Shown one piece after another: positions 18,743 through 27,052 of a stretch of 64,000 nucleotides of DNA. Each line of letters opens with the position of its first letter. The first letter of the stretch is position 1. The stretch lies in the NCBI GenBank assembly GCA_016793885.1, contig JAEUHE010000012.1, positions 56,517-120,516 on the forward strand, given 5' to 3'. Position numbers and translations under genes: made by a program. The notes beneath the pieces were generated by a model. The model made no database searches, had not been told where the DNA came from, and saw only the letters and a program-made list of their open reading frames with translations. The DNA is from Verrucomicrobiales bacterium. GTDB lineage: Bacteria > Verrucomicrobiota > Verrucomicrobiia > Limisphaerales > UBA11320.

Positions 18743-19465
18743 GTGACCGGCGGCCCTCCACTATCTACCTCTGGCGATCGAAAATCGCCCCCGAAGACGA
18801 TTTCCGTTGTGATCCCTGTTCTGAACGAGGTGAACGGTTTGGAAGAAACGGTGCGGCGGGTGCGTCGGGTCGCCGAGGTTCGCGAGATCATCGTGGTTGA
18901 CGGGGGTAGCCACGATGGAACCCAGGCTTTGGCCCGATCCCTGGGCTGCTCGGTTTTTGTTGCTGCTCCCGGCCGGGGGGGACAGATGCGACTCGGAGCC
19001 CAACAGGCCACCGCCGACGTGGTTTGGCTGCTTCACGCCGACACGTGGGTGGAGTCGGATGCGGGTGAGGTCATGCTGCAATGTCTACGCGATCCTGCAG
19101 TGGTAGCGGGTGGGTTTTGGAAGCGGTTTCGTGAAACTCGTCTGCTTCTTCTAGGGTCCAGGTTCAGATGCGCCGTGCGCGTCTGGATCGGGAGACGGAT
19201 CGTGGGAGATATGGCAATGTTTATCCGCCGCGAGGTTCTTGAGCAGATTGGCGGAGTGCCCGACATGGAGCTGATGGAGGATTTTGAGCTTTCCCATCGC
19301 TTGCGCAAGGTCGGTCGGTTGGCTCTCGCCGACGGCGTGGTGACGACGTCGGCTCGGCGGTTTATCGAGAAGGGAGTTCTCTCCACCTACTTCAAGATGT
19401 GGCAGATCACCATGCTCTATCGACTCGGGCGCTCTCCTGCTGAACTCAGACGCCGCTATGGTTGA
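18743..19465 (+). CDS. Family 2 glycosyltransferase (TIGR04283-like)
   Basis: 240-residue GT-A enzyme. TISVVIPVLNEVNGLEETVR, the nucleotide-sugar motif IIVVDGGSHDGT, GRGGQMRLGAQQATADVVWL and the metal-site variant LLHADTW place it close to the small glycosyltransferases often found beside arsenosugar genes. No arsenic genes are visible here, so that role is not assumed. Translation appears to start at a GTG (18743); no ATG precedes the conserved core. No membrane anchor is evident. Confidence 0.85.
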   Translation: MTGGPPLSTSGDRKSPPKTISVVIPVLNEVNGLEETVRRVRRVAEVREIIVVDGGSHDGTQALARSLGCSVFVAAPGRGGQMRLGAQQATADVVWLLHADTWVESDAGEVMLQCLRDPAVVAGGFWKRFRETRLLLLGSRFRCAVRVWIGRRIVGDMAMFIRREVLEQIGGVPDMELMEDFELSHRLRKVGRLALADGVVTTSARRFIEKGVLSTYFKMWQITMLYRLGRSPAELRRRYG

Positions 19466-19471
19466 GGGGCC

Positions 19472-19648
19472 TCAAACACCCAGGTATTTGGAAGGATTCC
19501 GGATTCGGTCGATCCGCTCAGCCTCCTGCTTCGCCGCCGCTTGTTGCTGCCGGTGCTTGGCCGCGGCATTTCGGAAGAATGTGGGAAGCGTGAAGATCTG
19601 TCGAACCAGTTCTGTCAGCTTCCTAAGGACACGTCGAAGGGGTTGCAT
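19472..19648 (-). CDS. Small basic/amphipathic protein downstream of floA
   Basis: A 58-residue open frame starting 24 bases after the floA stop, on the same strand. It reads MQPLRRVLRKLTELVRQIFT, then LPTFFRNAAAKHRQQQAAAK, and ends QEAERIDRIRNPSKYLGV. The first half could be a membrane-associating amphipathic helix and the second is a charged Gln/Ala-rich helix. No homologue is recognised and no clear Shine-Dalgarno is present, so coding is inferred from position, composition and the tight fit between two genes. It ends seven bases from the convergent glycosyltransferase. Confidence 0.5.
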   Translation of the reverse strand: MQPLRRVLRKLTELVRQIFTLPTFFRNAAAKHRQQQAAAKQEAERIDRIRNPSKYLGV

Positions 19649-19672
19649 GCGGGAGGGTTTTGCGGGCTTGGT

Positions 19673-20665
19673 TCAGCCCATGGGGCCCAGTTTTCCAGCT
19701 CGGAAGGCAGCGGCGATGCCCATGGGCACCTGAACCTCCGACTCCACGACCAGGGCTCGCATTTCCGCGACGCGAGCCGTCATTTCCTGAGCCTCCGCGA
19801 CCGCGGCTGCGCGACGAATCTCCGCGTGGGCCTGAGCGATGAGCTTGTTCGCTTCGGCTTGCTCGGCTTGCAGCTTGGCCCCGATGTTCTCGCCCACGTC
19901 CAAGTCAGCGATATCCAAGGACAGAATCTCGAAGGCCGTGTTGGCGTCCAGGCCTTTGTTCAACACAGTTCGAGAGATCAAGTCGGGGCTCTCCAGCACC
20001 TCCTTGTAAGTGGCCGACGAACCAATCGTGCTGACAATGCCTTCTCCGACCCTCGCGATGATAGTTTCCTCCGTCGCCCCGCCGACGAATCGGTCCAAGT
20101 TGGTTCGCACGGTGACGAGTACCCGTGCCTTGATGATGATTCCATCCTTGGCCACTCCCGTGATGGTCAGCTTGCCTGAGCTAGGGGCTGGGCAGCCGAT
20201 CACTCGGGGATTGATCGAGGTTCGAACGGCTTCAATGAGTGTCTTTCCGGTTCCCTTGGTAGCCAGGTCTATGGCGCAGGCGCGATCAAAGCTCAGGGGG
20301 ATGGCTGCCTTTCGGGATGCGATGAGAGCCAGCACCACCATGGGCACGTTCCCGCCGGCCATGTAGTGGGTGGAGAGATCATCGATGGAGAGCGGCAGGC
20401 CCGATCGAACAGCGCTGATCCGGTTGTCCACAATGAGTCCGACCGGCACGCGACGTAGTCGAAGCGCGATGAGTTCCGTCCAGGTGATTTTAGCACCGGA
20501 GAACAGCGCCCGCAGATAGATCCATCCAAAATTGGCCAGCAGGAGCGCGAGAGCCAGCAGTATGATGATCCCGATGCCCAGGGCCGGCAGCTCCCAGGAC
20601 GCACCGAGAATTACTGCTTGGGCAGTGACGGGAGACATGTCGAGGAGGGGGGAGAGTGGGTTCAT
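19673..20665 (-). CDS. floA: Flotillin-like membrane microdomain protein FloA
   Basis: Bacterial flotillin of the UPF0365/YqfA type, which organises membrane microdomains. The ATG at 20665 gives 330 residues, the standard family length. A single N-terminal transmembrane hairpin ([20 protein letters not shown]) is followed by [20 protein letters not shown], the SPFH-like core ([19 protein letters not shown] region) and the Glu/Ala-rich C-terminal coiled coil ([20 protein letters not shown]). The usual nfeD partner is not adjacent. Instead an unknown 148-residue gene ends 11 bp upstream and a small frame lies downstream. Confidence 0.93.
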   Translation of the reverse strand: MNPLSPLLDMSPVTAQAVILGASWELPALGIGIIILLALALLLANFGWIYLRALFSGAKITWTELIALRLRRVPVGLIVDNRISAVRSGLPLSIDDLSTHYMAGGNVPMVVLALIASRKAAIPLSFDRACAIDLATKGTGKTLIEAVRTSINPRVIGCPAPSSGKLTITGVAKDGIIIKARVLVTVRTNLDRFVGGATEETIIARVGEGIVSTIGSSATYKEVLESPDLISRTVLNKGLDANTAFEILSLDIADLDVGENIGAKLQAEQAEANKLIAQAHAEIRRAAAVAEAQEMTARVAEMRALVVESEVQVPMGIAAAFRAGKLGPMG

Positions 20666-20676
20666 CGCTGGATGAG

Positions 20677-21123
20677 CTAGCAGGTAGCATGGGACGGAGC
20701 TACCGGGCGGATCTTCGGAGGGGGGATTTGGTATTCGAACAGGAGTTTGTAGCGGAGCAGTTGGTGGCAAGGGATCTTGTCGATCGTATGCCTGGTCAAC
20801 CAGCCCTGGCAGGAGATCTCGCCGGAGGCCATCGGCAAGCCGAGGCTGACTGCTTCGGCGATCACTGAGCTCAGGTCAAAGTCCCCGCGGATGCATTCGG
20901 GGTTAGGACAGTCTAAGCGGAAAACCGTTCGAGCGTGTTCTGGGTTGACGGTGTATTTGATCTGATGATTCCGCCCCAGGCCTTCGGAAGTATAGTGGCC
21001 GAACTCCACAGTGAGCGATTTCAGGTTGGGATAGGTCGCGGCCAGGCTTGCGGAGGCCTTGCTTCTCAGGTCTTCTTGCCGGCGGTAGTCCGCGCGTGGG
21101 GTCACTCTGCGTTGGCTTGTCAT
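20677..21123 (-). CDS. Conserved-looking hypothetical protein upstream of floA
   Basis: 148-residue soluble protein, not recognised. Visible features are a basic N-terminus ([20 protein letters not shown]), a middle region [20 protein letters not shown], and a Cys-containing stretch [17 protein letters not shown] followed by [20 protein letters not shown]. Four Cys in two groups could bind a metal, but no known zinc-finger pattern fits exactly. It ends 11 bp before floA on the same strand, so the two are probably co-transcribed. Its start is divergent from the sensor-kinase group, with a palindrome (21269-21290) between them. Confidence 0.72.
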   Translation of the reverse strand: MTSQRRVTPRADYRRQEDLRSKASASLAATYPNLKSLTVEFGHYTSEGLGRNHQIKYTVNPEHARTVFRLDCPNPECIRGDFDLSSVIAEAVSLGLPMASGEISCQGWLTRHTIDKIPCHQLLRYKLLFEYQIPPPKIRPVAPSHATC

Positions 21124-21268
21124 GTCTGGCCTTTATCCGTGCGTGAACGTTGTATCGGCATCAATTTAGAGGCGAATCTTCACTGCCGAAAAGTCCAACG
21201 GGTTGAAATGTCGGGTGAATGTCGGGTGAATCCGCCTCGGTCAAGGTAGCAGGCGCTTCTTTGCTTGG

Positions 21269-21290
21269 CCATGGGGTAAACACCCCATGG
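21269..21290. promoter_or_regulatory. Perfect palindrome, putative operator site A
   Basis: CCATGGGGTAAACACCCCATGG: arms of 8 bp around TAAACA, 31 bases before the kinase-like gene at 21322 and about 145 bases before the divergent gene at 21123. Closely related sequences occur upstream of the entericidin-like gene (24006-24059) and of the minus-strand gene starting at 26391 (26443-26460). This suggests a shared regulator, perhaps the LuxR-type regulator encoded at 23279. Confidence 0.55.
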
Positions 21291-21321
21291 TGAAGTCGCA
21301 TTTAGTGTCGCAGGGTTAGAT

Positions 21322-22095
21322 GTGAACATGCACCCAGACCTTCCGCGATCTGCGTCAGAAGGAAGGAAGCTCGCCGCTGCGACCGCGAAGCTCAGCCACC
21401 CCCTGGCTGTGTTCAAGAGGCGGTATGCTGCCGGCTTGCGGTCCTACCTGCTCCGGGAGACTTCCCCTCGGGCGGCGACCCAGGTGCAGCTCCGACTGGG
21501 ACAGCGTGCGGCGCGACTTGGGATCGGGGTTTTAGAGGTCGCACGCATGCACGAGCGTTGCCTGCAACAGCTACCGGGCCTCCGAGGCCGTAGCGTGGTT
21601 CAGGAGCGGGCTGGGTTGTTTTTTCGAGATGTGATAAGGCCATTGCTGGCCAGGGTCGCTGTCATTTCGAGAAGTCGCCTGGCAACGAGCCGGTTGGAGC
21701 TGAGGCTTAAGCGTCGAAATGCCGAGTTGGAGTCTACACGCGCCCGACTCCAGAGGAGCGTATTGGTGCGGCAACGGCTTCAAGCCACGTTGAAACGATC
21801 TGGAGATCAGAATTCGCGACTATTGGCTCAATCACTGCGCATGCAGGAGGTTTTTCGGCAGACGACCCGGAGGGTGTTGATCCGGATGGAGGAGGAGCGG
21901 GGCAAGGTCAGCCGCCAACTGCATGACGATGTGGCCCAGACGCTGCTCGGCATCAATGTACGGTTGATCTCGATGCGAAAGGACGCCAGTGACCAATCCC
22001 GCTGGTTTAGGAATCGTATGGCCAGCACCCGGCGGTTGGTGGGACAATCCGCCAAATCCATGAAATCCATGGCCCTTCGCCTGAGTAAGAAATGA
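21322..22095 (+). CDS. Kinase-like protein with HisKA_3 region but no ATPase domain
   Basis: 257-residue cytoplasmic protein. Residues 30-115 resemble the N-terminal domain of the next gene (FKRRYAAGLRSYL, LGIGVLEVARMH, AGLFF), an RsbU_N/KaiA-like helical module as far as can be judged. A coiled coil follows, then VSRQLHDDVAQTLLGINVRL around residue 200, the dimerisation and phospho-acceptor helix of NarL-type kinases. The protein stops about 35 residues after this helix, before any N, G1 or G2 box, so it cannot bind ATP as a normal kinase does. The stop overlaps the start of the next gene (ATGA), so it looks like an intact gene rather than a frameshift. Confidence 0.82.
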   Translation: MNMHPDLPRSASEGRKLAAATAKLSHPLAVFKRRYAAGLRSYLLRETSPRAATQVQLRLGQRAARLGIGVLEVARMHERCLQQLPGLRGRSVVQERAGLFFRDVIRPLLARVAVISRSRLATSRLELRLKRRNAELESTRARLQRSVLVRQRLQATLKRSGDQNSRLLAQSLRMQEVFRQTTRRVLIRMEEERGKVSRQLHDDVAQTLLGINVRLISMRKDASDQSRWFRNRMASTRRLVGQSAKSMKSMALRLSKK

Positions 22096-23282
22096 AACTC
22101 CGAGATCAGCGGGTTGCCCGCCGTTATCATACCGCACTGCATGCCTACCTAGGACGAAGGGGCAGTGCATCGACGGAGGTGGTGTGCCATCTCGGTAAGA
22201 ATGTATTGAACCTCGGTGTAAACACACTCCGGCTAGCCAAGCTTCACGACGAGATCATGACCTTGGAGCTGTTGCCGGATTGTGTTCCCTCCAGACGTCC
22301 TGCACTGATACGAAGGGCTGGGTTCTTCTTCGCTGCCGCCATTACCCCCATCAAGGGGGTTCCAAAGGAAGGGCGAGCTGCGGAAGCCCGGTTGAGCCGG
22401 TTTATTGCGACCCTCAGTCAGCGCACTGTGCAGTTGGCGGCGTCCAATCTGGAACTCAGCCGGGAGATCACTCAGCGGAAATCCGTGGAGAAGGCTCTGA
22501 AGAAGAGTGAGCAGCACTATGCCCGCCTGCTGAAACAGTCCGACCGGCTTCAGGAACAATTGCGAGGACTCTCCCGACAAATCCTCGCCGCTCACGAGGA
22601 AGAACGGAAGAAGATCAGTCGCGAGCTTCATGATGTGATCGCTCAAACCCTGACTGGCATCAACTTGCGCCTTTCCACCTTGAGGAAGGATGCCGCCCTG
22701 AACACCAAGGGTTTGGATCGCAATATTGGTCGGACTCAGCAGTTGGTGGAGCGGTCCGTGAACATCGTCCACCGATTCGCGCGCGAGTTGCGTCCCGCGG
22801 TGCTGGACGACCTCGGTTTGGTTCCCGCGCTGCAGTCCTTCATCAAGAACTTTATCGAGCAGACTCGGATTCCCACCAGCCTCGTGGTATCCTCCGGCAT
22901 GCAGCGTTTGGATGCCACCCGAAGAACCGTGTTGTTCCGTGTCGCGCAGGAGGCCCTGACCAATGTCGCCCGACACGCGAAGGCGCGTCACGCGCAGGTG
23001 CGGATTCAATGCGGCTCTCGAAACATCCAAATGGAGATTCAGGACGACGGAGTCGCCTTCCGCGTTCAGCCCGTGATGCGCTCGCTCAGTGGTAGGCACC
23101 TGGGCTTGCTTGGCATGCGTGAGAGATTGGAGATGATCGGGGGCGAGCTTCAGGTCGACTCGACGTCTCGGACGGGCACATTGATTCGTGCCAAGATTCC
23201 CTTGGGCAAGGCCTCTCTTGGAGGTGTTAGCAAGGGTAGAAGTCGACGCAAACCAAAGGAAATCGGACCCCCCACATTATGA
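22092..23282 (+). CDS. NarL-type sensor histidine kinase, soluble
   Basis: 396-residue kinase without transmembrane segments. It has an N-terminal helical module like that of the upstream gene (VARRYHTALHAYL, LGVNTLRLAKLHD, RAGFFFAAAI) and a coiled coil. HisKA_3 carries the phospho-acceptor His near residue 180 in ISRELHDVIAQTLTGINLRL. The HATPase domain shows the N box FRVAQEALTNVARHAKA, G1 MEIQDDGVAF and G2 GRHLGLLGMRERLEMIGG. A Lys/Arg-rich tail ends the protein. The gene overlaps both its neighbours by 4 bp (ATGA), so the three form one translational unit. Confidence 0.93.
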   Translation: MKLRDQRVARRYHTALHAYLGRRGSASTEVVCHLGKNVLNLGVNTLRLAKLHDEIMTLELLPDCVPSRRPALIRRAGFFFAAAITPIKGVPKEGRAAEARLSRFIATLSQRTVQLAASNLELSREITQRKSVEKALKKSEQHYARLLKQSDRLQEQLRGLSRQILAAHEEERKKISRELHDVIAQTLTGINLRLSTLRKDAALNTKGLDRNIGRTQQLVERSVNIVHRFARELRPAVLDDLGLVPALQSFIKNFIEQTRIPTSLVVSSGMQRLDATRRTVLFRVAQEALTNVARHAKARHAQVRIQCGSRNIQMEIQDDGVAFRVQPVMRSLSGRHLGLLGMRERLEMIGGELQVDSTSRTGTLIRAKIPLGKASLGGVSKGRSRRKPKEIGPPTL

Positions 23283-23965
23283 ACCCTATCACTGTTCTGC
23301 TCGCGGAAGACCACACCATGGTTCGTGAAGGTTTTCGCGCCATGCTCGCCCTGGAACGCGACATTGAAGTTGTTGGTGAGGCCAAGGATGGACGTCAGGC
23401 AGTGGTCATGACGTCCCGACTGAAGCCTGAAATCGTGCTGATGGACATTGCCATGCCCTTGCTGAACGGTCTGGAGGCCACGCGCCAAGTGATGAAGCTG
23501 GTGCCTTCCACAAAGGTATTGGTCCTCTCCGCCCACAGTGACGATGCTTACATCGACGCTGCCATTGAGTCAGGCGCAGTGGGTTTCTTGTTGAAGCAGA
23601 CTTCCTCGAGTGATGTGTGCCGCGCCATTCGAGAAATTCACGCGGGAAGGAGATTCTTTAGCCCCTCGATTTCTCGTCGTTTGGGCCAGCTCGAATCCAC
23701 TACAACTCGGAGGGTCGGTGCCTTGAAAGATCGGGTGGCCCAGCTCACATCCCGTGAACGAGAGGTCCTTCAGCTGATCGCGGAGGGCAAGGCCAACAAG
23801 GAGACGGCAGTTGAGCTTGGCATCGGGATCAAGACAGTCGAGAAACACCGGGAGCACCTGATGGAGAAACTCGATATTCACGATACGGCCGGCTTGACTC
23901 GCTATGCCATTGGCGCTGGCATCATCGAGAGCAGCGTGCAGACTACCACACGCTCCTCCTCTTGA
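23279..23965 (+). CDS. LuxR/NarL-family response regulator
   Basis: 228-residue two-domain regulator. The receiver domain (residues 1-120) has VLLAEDHTMVREGFRAML, the phospho-acceptor Asp in IVLMDIAMPLLNGLEA and the switch residues in VLVLSAHSDDAYI with Lys in VGFLLKQTS. The C-terminal helix-turn-helix is LTSREREVLQLIAEGKANKE followed by ELGIGIKTVEKHREHLMEKL. It overlaps the kinase gene by 4 bp and is therefore its likely partner. Palindromes near 21269, 24006-24059 and 26443 are candidate binding sites. Confidence 0.95.
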   Translation: MNPITVLLAEDHTMVREGFRAMLALERDIEVVGEAKDGRQAVVMTSRLKPEIVLMDIAMPLLNGLEATRQVMKLVPSTKVLVLSAHSDDAYIDAAIESGAVGFLLKQTSSSDVCRAIREIHAGRRFFSPSISRRLGQLESTTTRRVGALKDRVAQLTSREREVLQLIAEGKANKETAVELGIGIKTVEKHREHLMEKLDIHDTAGLTRYAIGAGIIESSVQTTTRSSS

Positions 23966-24005
23966 CTCGTTCTTGGTCTAACATGTCTGGATCAGCAGCT
24001 CCTAG

Positions 24006-24059
24006 CTATGGGACAAAACCCCACCCCCCGCAATTGAATGGTAGGGTTATACCCCATAG
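24006..24059. promoter_or_regulatory. Two operator-like palindromes upstream of the entericidin-like gene (site B)
   Basis: CTATGGGACAAAACCCCA (24006-24023) and GTAGGGTTATACCCCATAG (24041-24059). Reversed, the second reads CTATGGGGTATAACCCTAC, which resembles site A, CCATGGGGTAAACACCCC. The second copy ends 32 bases before the entericidin-like start, the same spacing as site A to its gene. Confidence 0.5.
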
Positions 24060-24091
24060 CCACTCGGAGCGTGATCGTCTTGAATGGAACA

Positions 24092-24247
24092 ATGAAAACT
24101 GACTCGACCTCCGCTCTTAAACGCATCCTACTTTTAATCCTGGTTGTCTCGATCTCTGCCGTTGGCGGGGTAGGGTGCAACACCGCCGATGGATTCGGCA
24201 AAGACATGGAGCGCACTGGGGAAAAAATTCAGGACGGCACGAAGTAA
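24092..24247 (+). CDS. Entericidin EcnA/B-like small lipoprotein
   Basis: 51-residue protein. The N-terminus MKTDSTSALKRILLLILVVS is a signal peptide ending in a lipobox-like GGVGC, so Cys30 would be lipidated. The mature part reads NTADGFGKDMERTGEKIQDG, the entericidin signature GxGKDxxxxGxxI. The ATG at 24092 is preferred to an upstream frame at 24038, which would put a polar stretch before the signal. Entericidins are stress-induced envelope lipoproteins; no second ecn gene is adjacent. Two palindromes precede it. Confidence 0.85.
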   Translation: MKTDSTSALKRILLLILVVSISAVGGVGCNTADGFGKDMERTGEKIQDGTK

Positions 24248-24326
24248 TAGCGCGATTTGTTCCCTCCGGGCCTCGGCCTTTCACGCCTTATGCGGCAGTT
24301 GCCTATTCGGGAAAGTCCAGTCCACA

Positions 24327-25235
24327 ATGGTGCCTATGCACGGAGCTTATCTGAATCTGACCGTCCGAGTGGGTTGCAGCCTGGCCTACGAGGTTTCTGT
24401 TCCCACTTCGGTGCTGTTTGTGCTGAAACCACGCTTGGAGGGTCGCGTGTTGGTGATGCAGGAACGCCTCTCCTTTGGCATCGGCCTCCCGGCTTATGAG
24501 TTTCAGGACTCCCACGGCAACATCACTTACCGATCGATGTTCATGCCCGGGCGGAACGAAATTCGACACGATGCACTGGTCGCTGTCTCCTCGCTTCCGG
24601 ACAACCGCGAACTGGTCGTTCCGATGCTTCCGGTGGGCGAACTCCCCTGTGAGTTGTTACGCTACACCCTGCCCAGTCGCTACTGCGATTCCGATAAGTT
24701 GATGGACTTCGCCTGGAATCAGTTTGGTATGGTTCCGCACGGTTTGGCTCGAGTGCAGGCCATCTGCGATTGGGTCCACCAGAACATCGAGTATCGATAC
24801 ATGTCCGGACGGTCGGACCTGTCCGCCTCCGAGGTCATTCACCGTCGTTATGGAGTTTGCCGAGATTTCGCACATGTCGCGGTCGCTCTTTGTCGCGCGT
24901 TCAATCTGCCGGCGCGGTATGTGACAGGTCATCTTCCGGACATCGGTCATCTTGATCCGGGTTCCCCGATGGACTTTCATGCTTACTGCGAGGTGTATTT
25001 GGGACGCGATTGGTATACCTTTGACCCTCGTTTCAACGAGCCTCGGATTGGGCGAGTTAAAGTGGCGCACGGGGCTGACGCCGTTGATGGGGCATTTGCG
25101 ACCGTCTACGGGCAGGCCAGTTTGGCGTTTTTTGAGGTCTGGGCTTACCAGGTAAACCCGCGAGAGGTCTCGGTCGGCGATCCGATCGATTTAAGCAAGA
25201 GACTGGACGGCACGCCGACTCTCCGTCTCAGCTAG
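24327..25235 (+). CDS. Transglutaminase-like family protein
   Basis: 302-residue protein with a cysteine-protease-like transglutaminase core. The N-terminal region (MHGAYLNLTVRVGCSLAYEV) is the beta domain common in bacterial members. The catalytic triad is visible as Cys in RRYGVCRDFAHVAVALCRAF (about residue 178), His in MDFHAYCEVYLG and Asp in WYTFDPRFNEPRIG. No signal peptide is evident from the chosen ATG at 24327 (an ATG three codons later is equally possible). Its last 8 bases overlap the convergent gene at 25228. Confidence 0.88.
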   Translation: MVPMHGAYLNLTVRVGCSLAYEVSVPTSVLFVLKPRLEGRVLVMQERLSFGIGLPAYEFQDSHGNITYRSMFMPGRNEIRHDALVAVSSLPDNRELVVPMLPVGELPCELLRYTLPSRYCDSDKLMDFAWNQFGMVPHGLARVQAICDWVHQNIEYRYMSGRSDLSASEVIHRRYGVCRDFAHVAVALCRAFNLPARYVTGHLPDIGHLDPGSPMDFHAYCEVYLGRDWYTFDPRFNEPRIGRVKVAHGADAVDGAFATVYGQASLAFFEVWAYQVNPREVSVGDPIDLSKRLDGTPTLRLS

Positions 25236-26391
25236 CGAGGGGAGTTGGCACTGGATCGGCAGGCTCCGGGCGTTCATGCGTGGAGAACTGTCGTGCGAAG
25301 GCCAGCAAATGGTCGGCGATCTCCTGGTTTGCCTGATCCTTGGTCTTTGTGCGCTCCGCCCAGCTAATAAAGTGCAGGGCAATGGCCTTGACTGAGAGCA
25401 CGCAGTTGGCCGGGTTGGCGTGAATCGCATTTCTTAGGCAGAGGGCGTAGGGTGTCAGAGCCAATGCCTCGAGCAAATCCGCGGCAGCCAGGTGAGCGTC
25501 CGCTTGCGCTTTTTCCAACTCGCTCGAATTCAGGGTAAAGAGGGTCGATGCTTGGGCTCCGTTCTGCGCTAGCAAGCGATTCATGCGATTTCGGATCAGC
25601 AGCTCTTCCTCAGCCGCCGATCCGCTGATCGCCCTTTCTAGCCTACGAAAAGAGTAGTGTGCTTCGCAGTAATCCCGATTCTGGAGCAGGTGTTCCAGCA
25701 TCGGGACTCCGAACAGCCCCAGTTCCATCATGAAGGGCACCACCGCTTTTTCTGCGATCGCGCTACCGAGCAGGAAGAGGGCCGTGGGGAGAAACGTCCT
25801 TCCGTTTTCCTTGGTTCCGGCGAGGTCATGTACCAGCAGGGAAGTCCCTTGCTGCCCTGAAGGGGGAGCGGCCGAGCTGAGCATGTGTTCAAACAACGCC
25901 CGGAACAGGCGACAGGTTAGCTCGAGGTTGCCGGCCAGGATTGGCTTCAGACTTTCGAGCGGGGTATCCTGTTCGTTGGCGACAATCTCCGCTTTCGCGG
26001 CGATCCAGCTCGGGGCGGGTGTCTTGGGCTGGAGCGACGAAGGTGCCCCTCCTGCGGTGGCTCCGAGCTGTCCCGATGACGGCTGATCATAGCGACTGGG
26101 GTCGATCAAGAGCGAAAGGAGCAGGCGAGTGCCATCGAACACCCGGCTGACGCGGTCGGTAAGGGATGGCTCACCCCAGATTCTAACAAAGCGCGCATCC
26201 CCGATCAGGGTTCCGATGAGCTCTGGGTTCTTGAAAGCAGACGCCTCCAACCCCGCCAGCTTGCTGATTTCCCCAAGGCTGTCCTTCAGATTTCTCTGGT
26301 TGGCCGACGCGGGCATCTTTCGCTTCAACTCCGCCGGGTTTTCGAGCAGTCGGAGATAGTGGTGCAGCGCCTTGAGTGAAATGAAATCCAT
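25228..26391 (-). CDS. Hypothetical protein, 387 residues
   Basis: Not recognised. The ATG at 26391 gives MDFISLKALHHYLRLLENPA; a longer frame upstream has a composition unlike the rest and crosses a palindrome at 26443, so the shorter start is preferred. The protein looks soluble and mainly helical, with Leu-rich amphipathic stretches (LFRALFEHMLSS, AADLLEALALTPYALCLRNA) and a Pro/Ser/Gly-rich linker near residues 110-135. It contains GSAIAEKAVVPFMMELGLFG. It sits alone on the minus strand, convergent with the transglutaminase. Confidence 0.7.
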   Translation of the reverse strand: MDFISLKALHHYLRLLENPAELKRKMPASANQRNLKDSLGEISKLAGLEASAFKNPELIGTLIGDARFVRIWGEPSLTDRVSRVFDGTRLLLSLLIDPSRYDQPSSGQLGATAGGAPSSLQPKTPAPSWIAAKAEIVANEQDTPLESLKPILAGNLELTCRLFRALFEHMLSSAAPPSGQQGTSLLVHDLAGTKENGRTFLPTALFLLGSAIAEKAVVPFMMELGLFGVPMLEHLLQNRDYCEAHYSFRRLERAISGSAAEEELLIRNRMNRLLAQNGAQASTLFTLNSSELEKAQADAHLAAADLLEALALTPYALCLRNAIHANPANCVLSVKAIALHFISWAERTKTKDQANQEIADHLLAFARQFSTHERPEPADPVPTPLAS

Positions 26392-26442
26392 GCAGTTGGC
26401 TTTGGTTCGGTCCGTGACCCTAACCGGCTCGGCACCTCTGTG

Positions 26443-26460
26443 CCATGGGGTGAACACCTG
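26443..26460. promoter_or_regulatory. Operator-like sequence, putative site C
   Basis: CCATGGGGTGAACACCTG matches the first 18 bases of site A (CCATGGGGTAAACACCCC) at 15 of 18 positions. It lies 51 bases upstream of the start at 26391 on the minus strand. The right arm is degraded, so its function is less certain than that of sites A and B. Confidence 0.4.
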
Positions 26461-26584
26461 AGCAGGGGAGCACTCGAGCCAGGGCCGATGTCGCAACAGT
26501 TTGATGGAATCCAGTGCGTGCTATCGCGGACTCATACGACCCTGCTTCCCAGGCGATCGGACTGGAGTTGGATGGGTTTTGGCG

Positions 26585-27052
26585 CTAGCAGCCTGTCGGA
26601 CTTGTCCCGGCCCGACGTAAGTCCGGCTGTGGAGCCCGATAGTGCTGAGTCATTTTTTAGGAATCCTCGCGACAAGCTGCTAGATATTTTTCCTGCGGAA
26701 AAGAGCCGATCCGCTGTTGGGTTGCTTGAAGATGGAGCGGGGCAACGGCGTCGGGTTTTGTACGGCAACTTCACCGACCCGGAGAGCCGGATCATGAAGG
26801 CCGGAAACGGAGATCATTTTGAGCAGGCGTACAAAGCGCAGGCGGCGGTGGAGGTGGAGAGCCGGTTGATGGTGGCCCAGCGGGAGGAAAAGAGGCAAAA
26901 CGGGCGGTTTTGAAGAATCAGATTGAGTTTCCTCACCCCGACTCCGAGTCGGGGTGATTGCTAGCAGGCCGGCATCCAAAAAACCCGAGAACCGAACAAT
27001 AGCGCTGGCGGGCACCCTGCAGAACGATATTTTAAGTCCGACGGCCTGCTAG
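26585..27052. mobile_element. Eroded IS1182-like element with terminal inverted repeats
   Basis: The left end CTAGCAGCCTGTCGGACTT (26585-26603) and right end AAGTCCGACGGCCTGCTAG (27034-27052) are inverted repeats matching at 17 of 19 positions. The 468-bp interval holds a transposase fragment (26725-26913) and a perfect hairpin (26933-26957). A second partial end, CTAGCAGGCC, occurs at 26961. The size is far below a complete IS1182 element (about 1.6 kb), so this is an internally deleted relic or MITE derivative. The outer right end overlaps the stop codon of the neighbouring response-regulator gene. Confidence 0.7.
26725..26913 (+). pseudogene. Transposase fragment, IS1182/IS4-type
   Basis: The plus-strand frame reads RRRVLYGNFTDPESRIMKAG, then DHFEQAYKAQAAVEVESRLM, and stops at REEKRQNGRF. 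The NFTDPESRIM and QAYKAQAAVE motifs belong to the region around the second catalytic Asp of IS1182-type DDE transposases. N-terminal and C-terminal catalytic parts are absent, so the gene is not functional. Confidence 0.72.
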
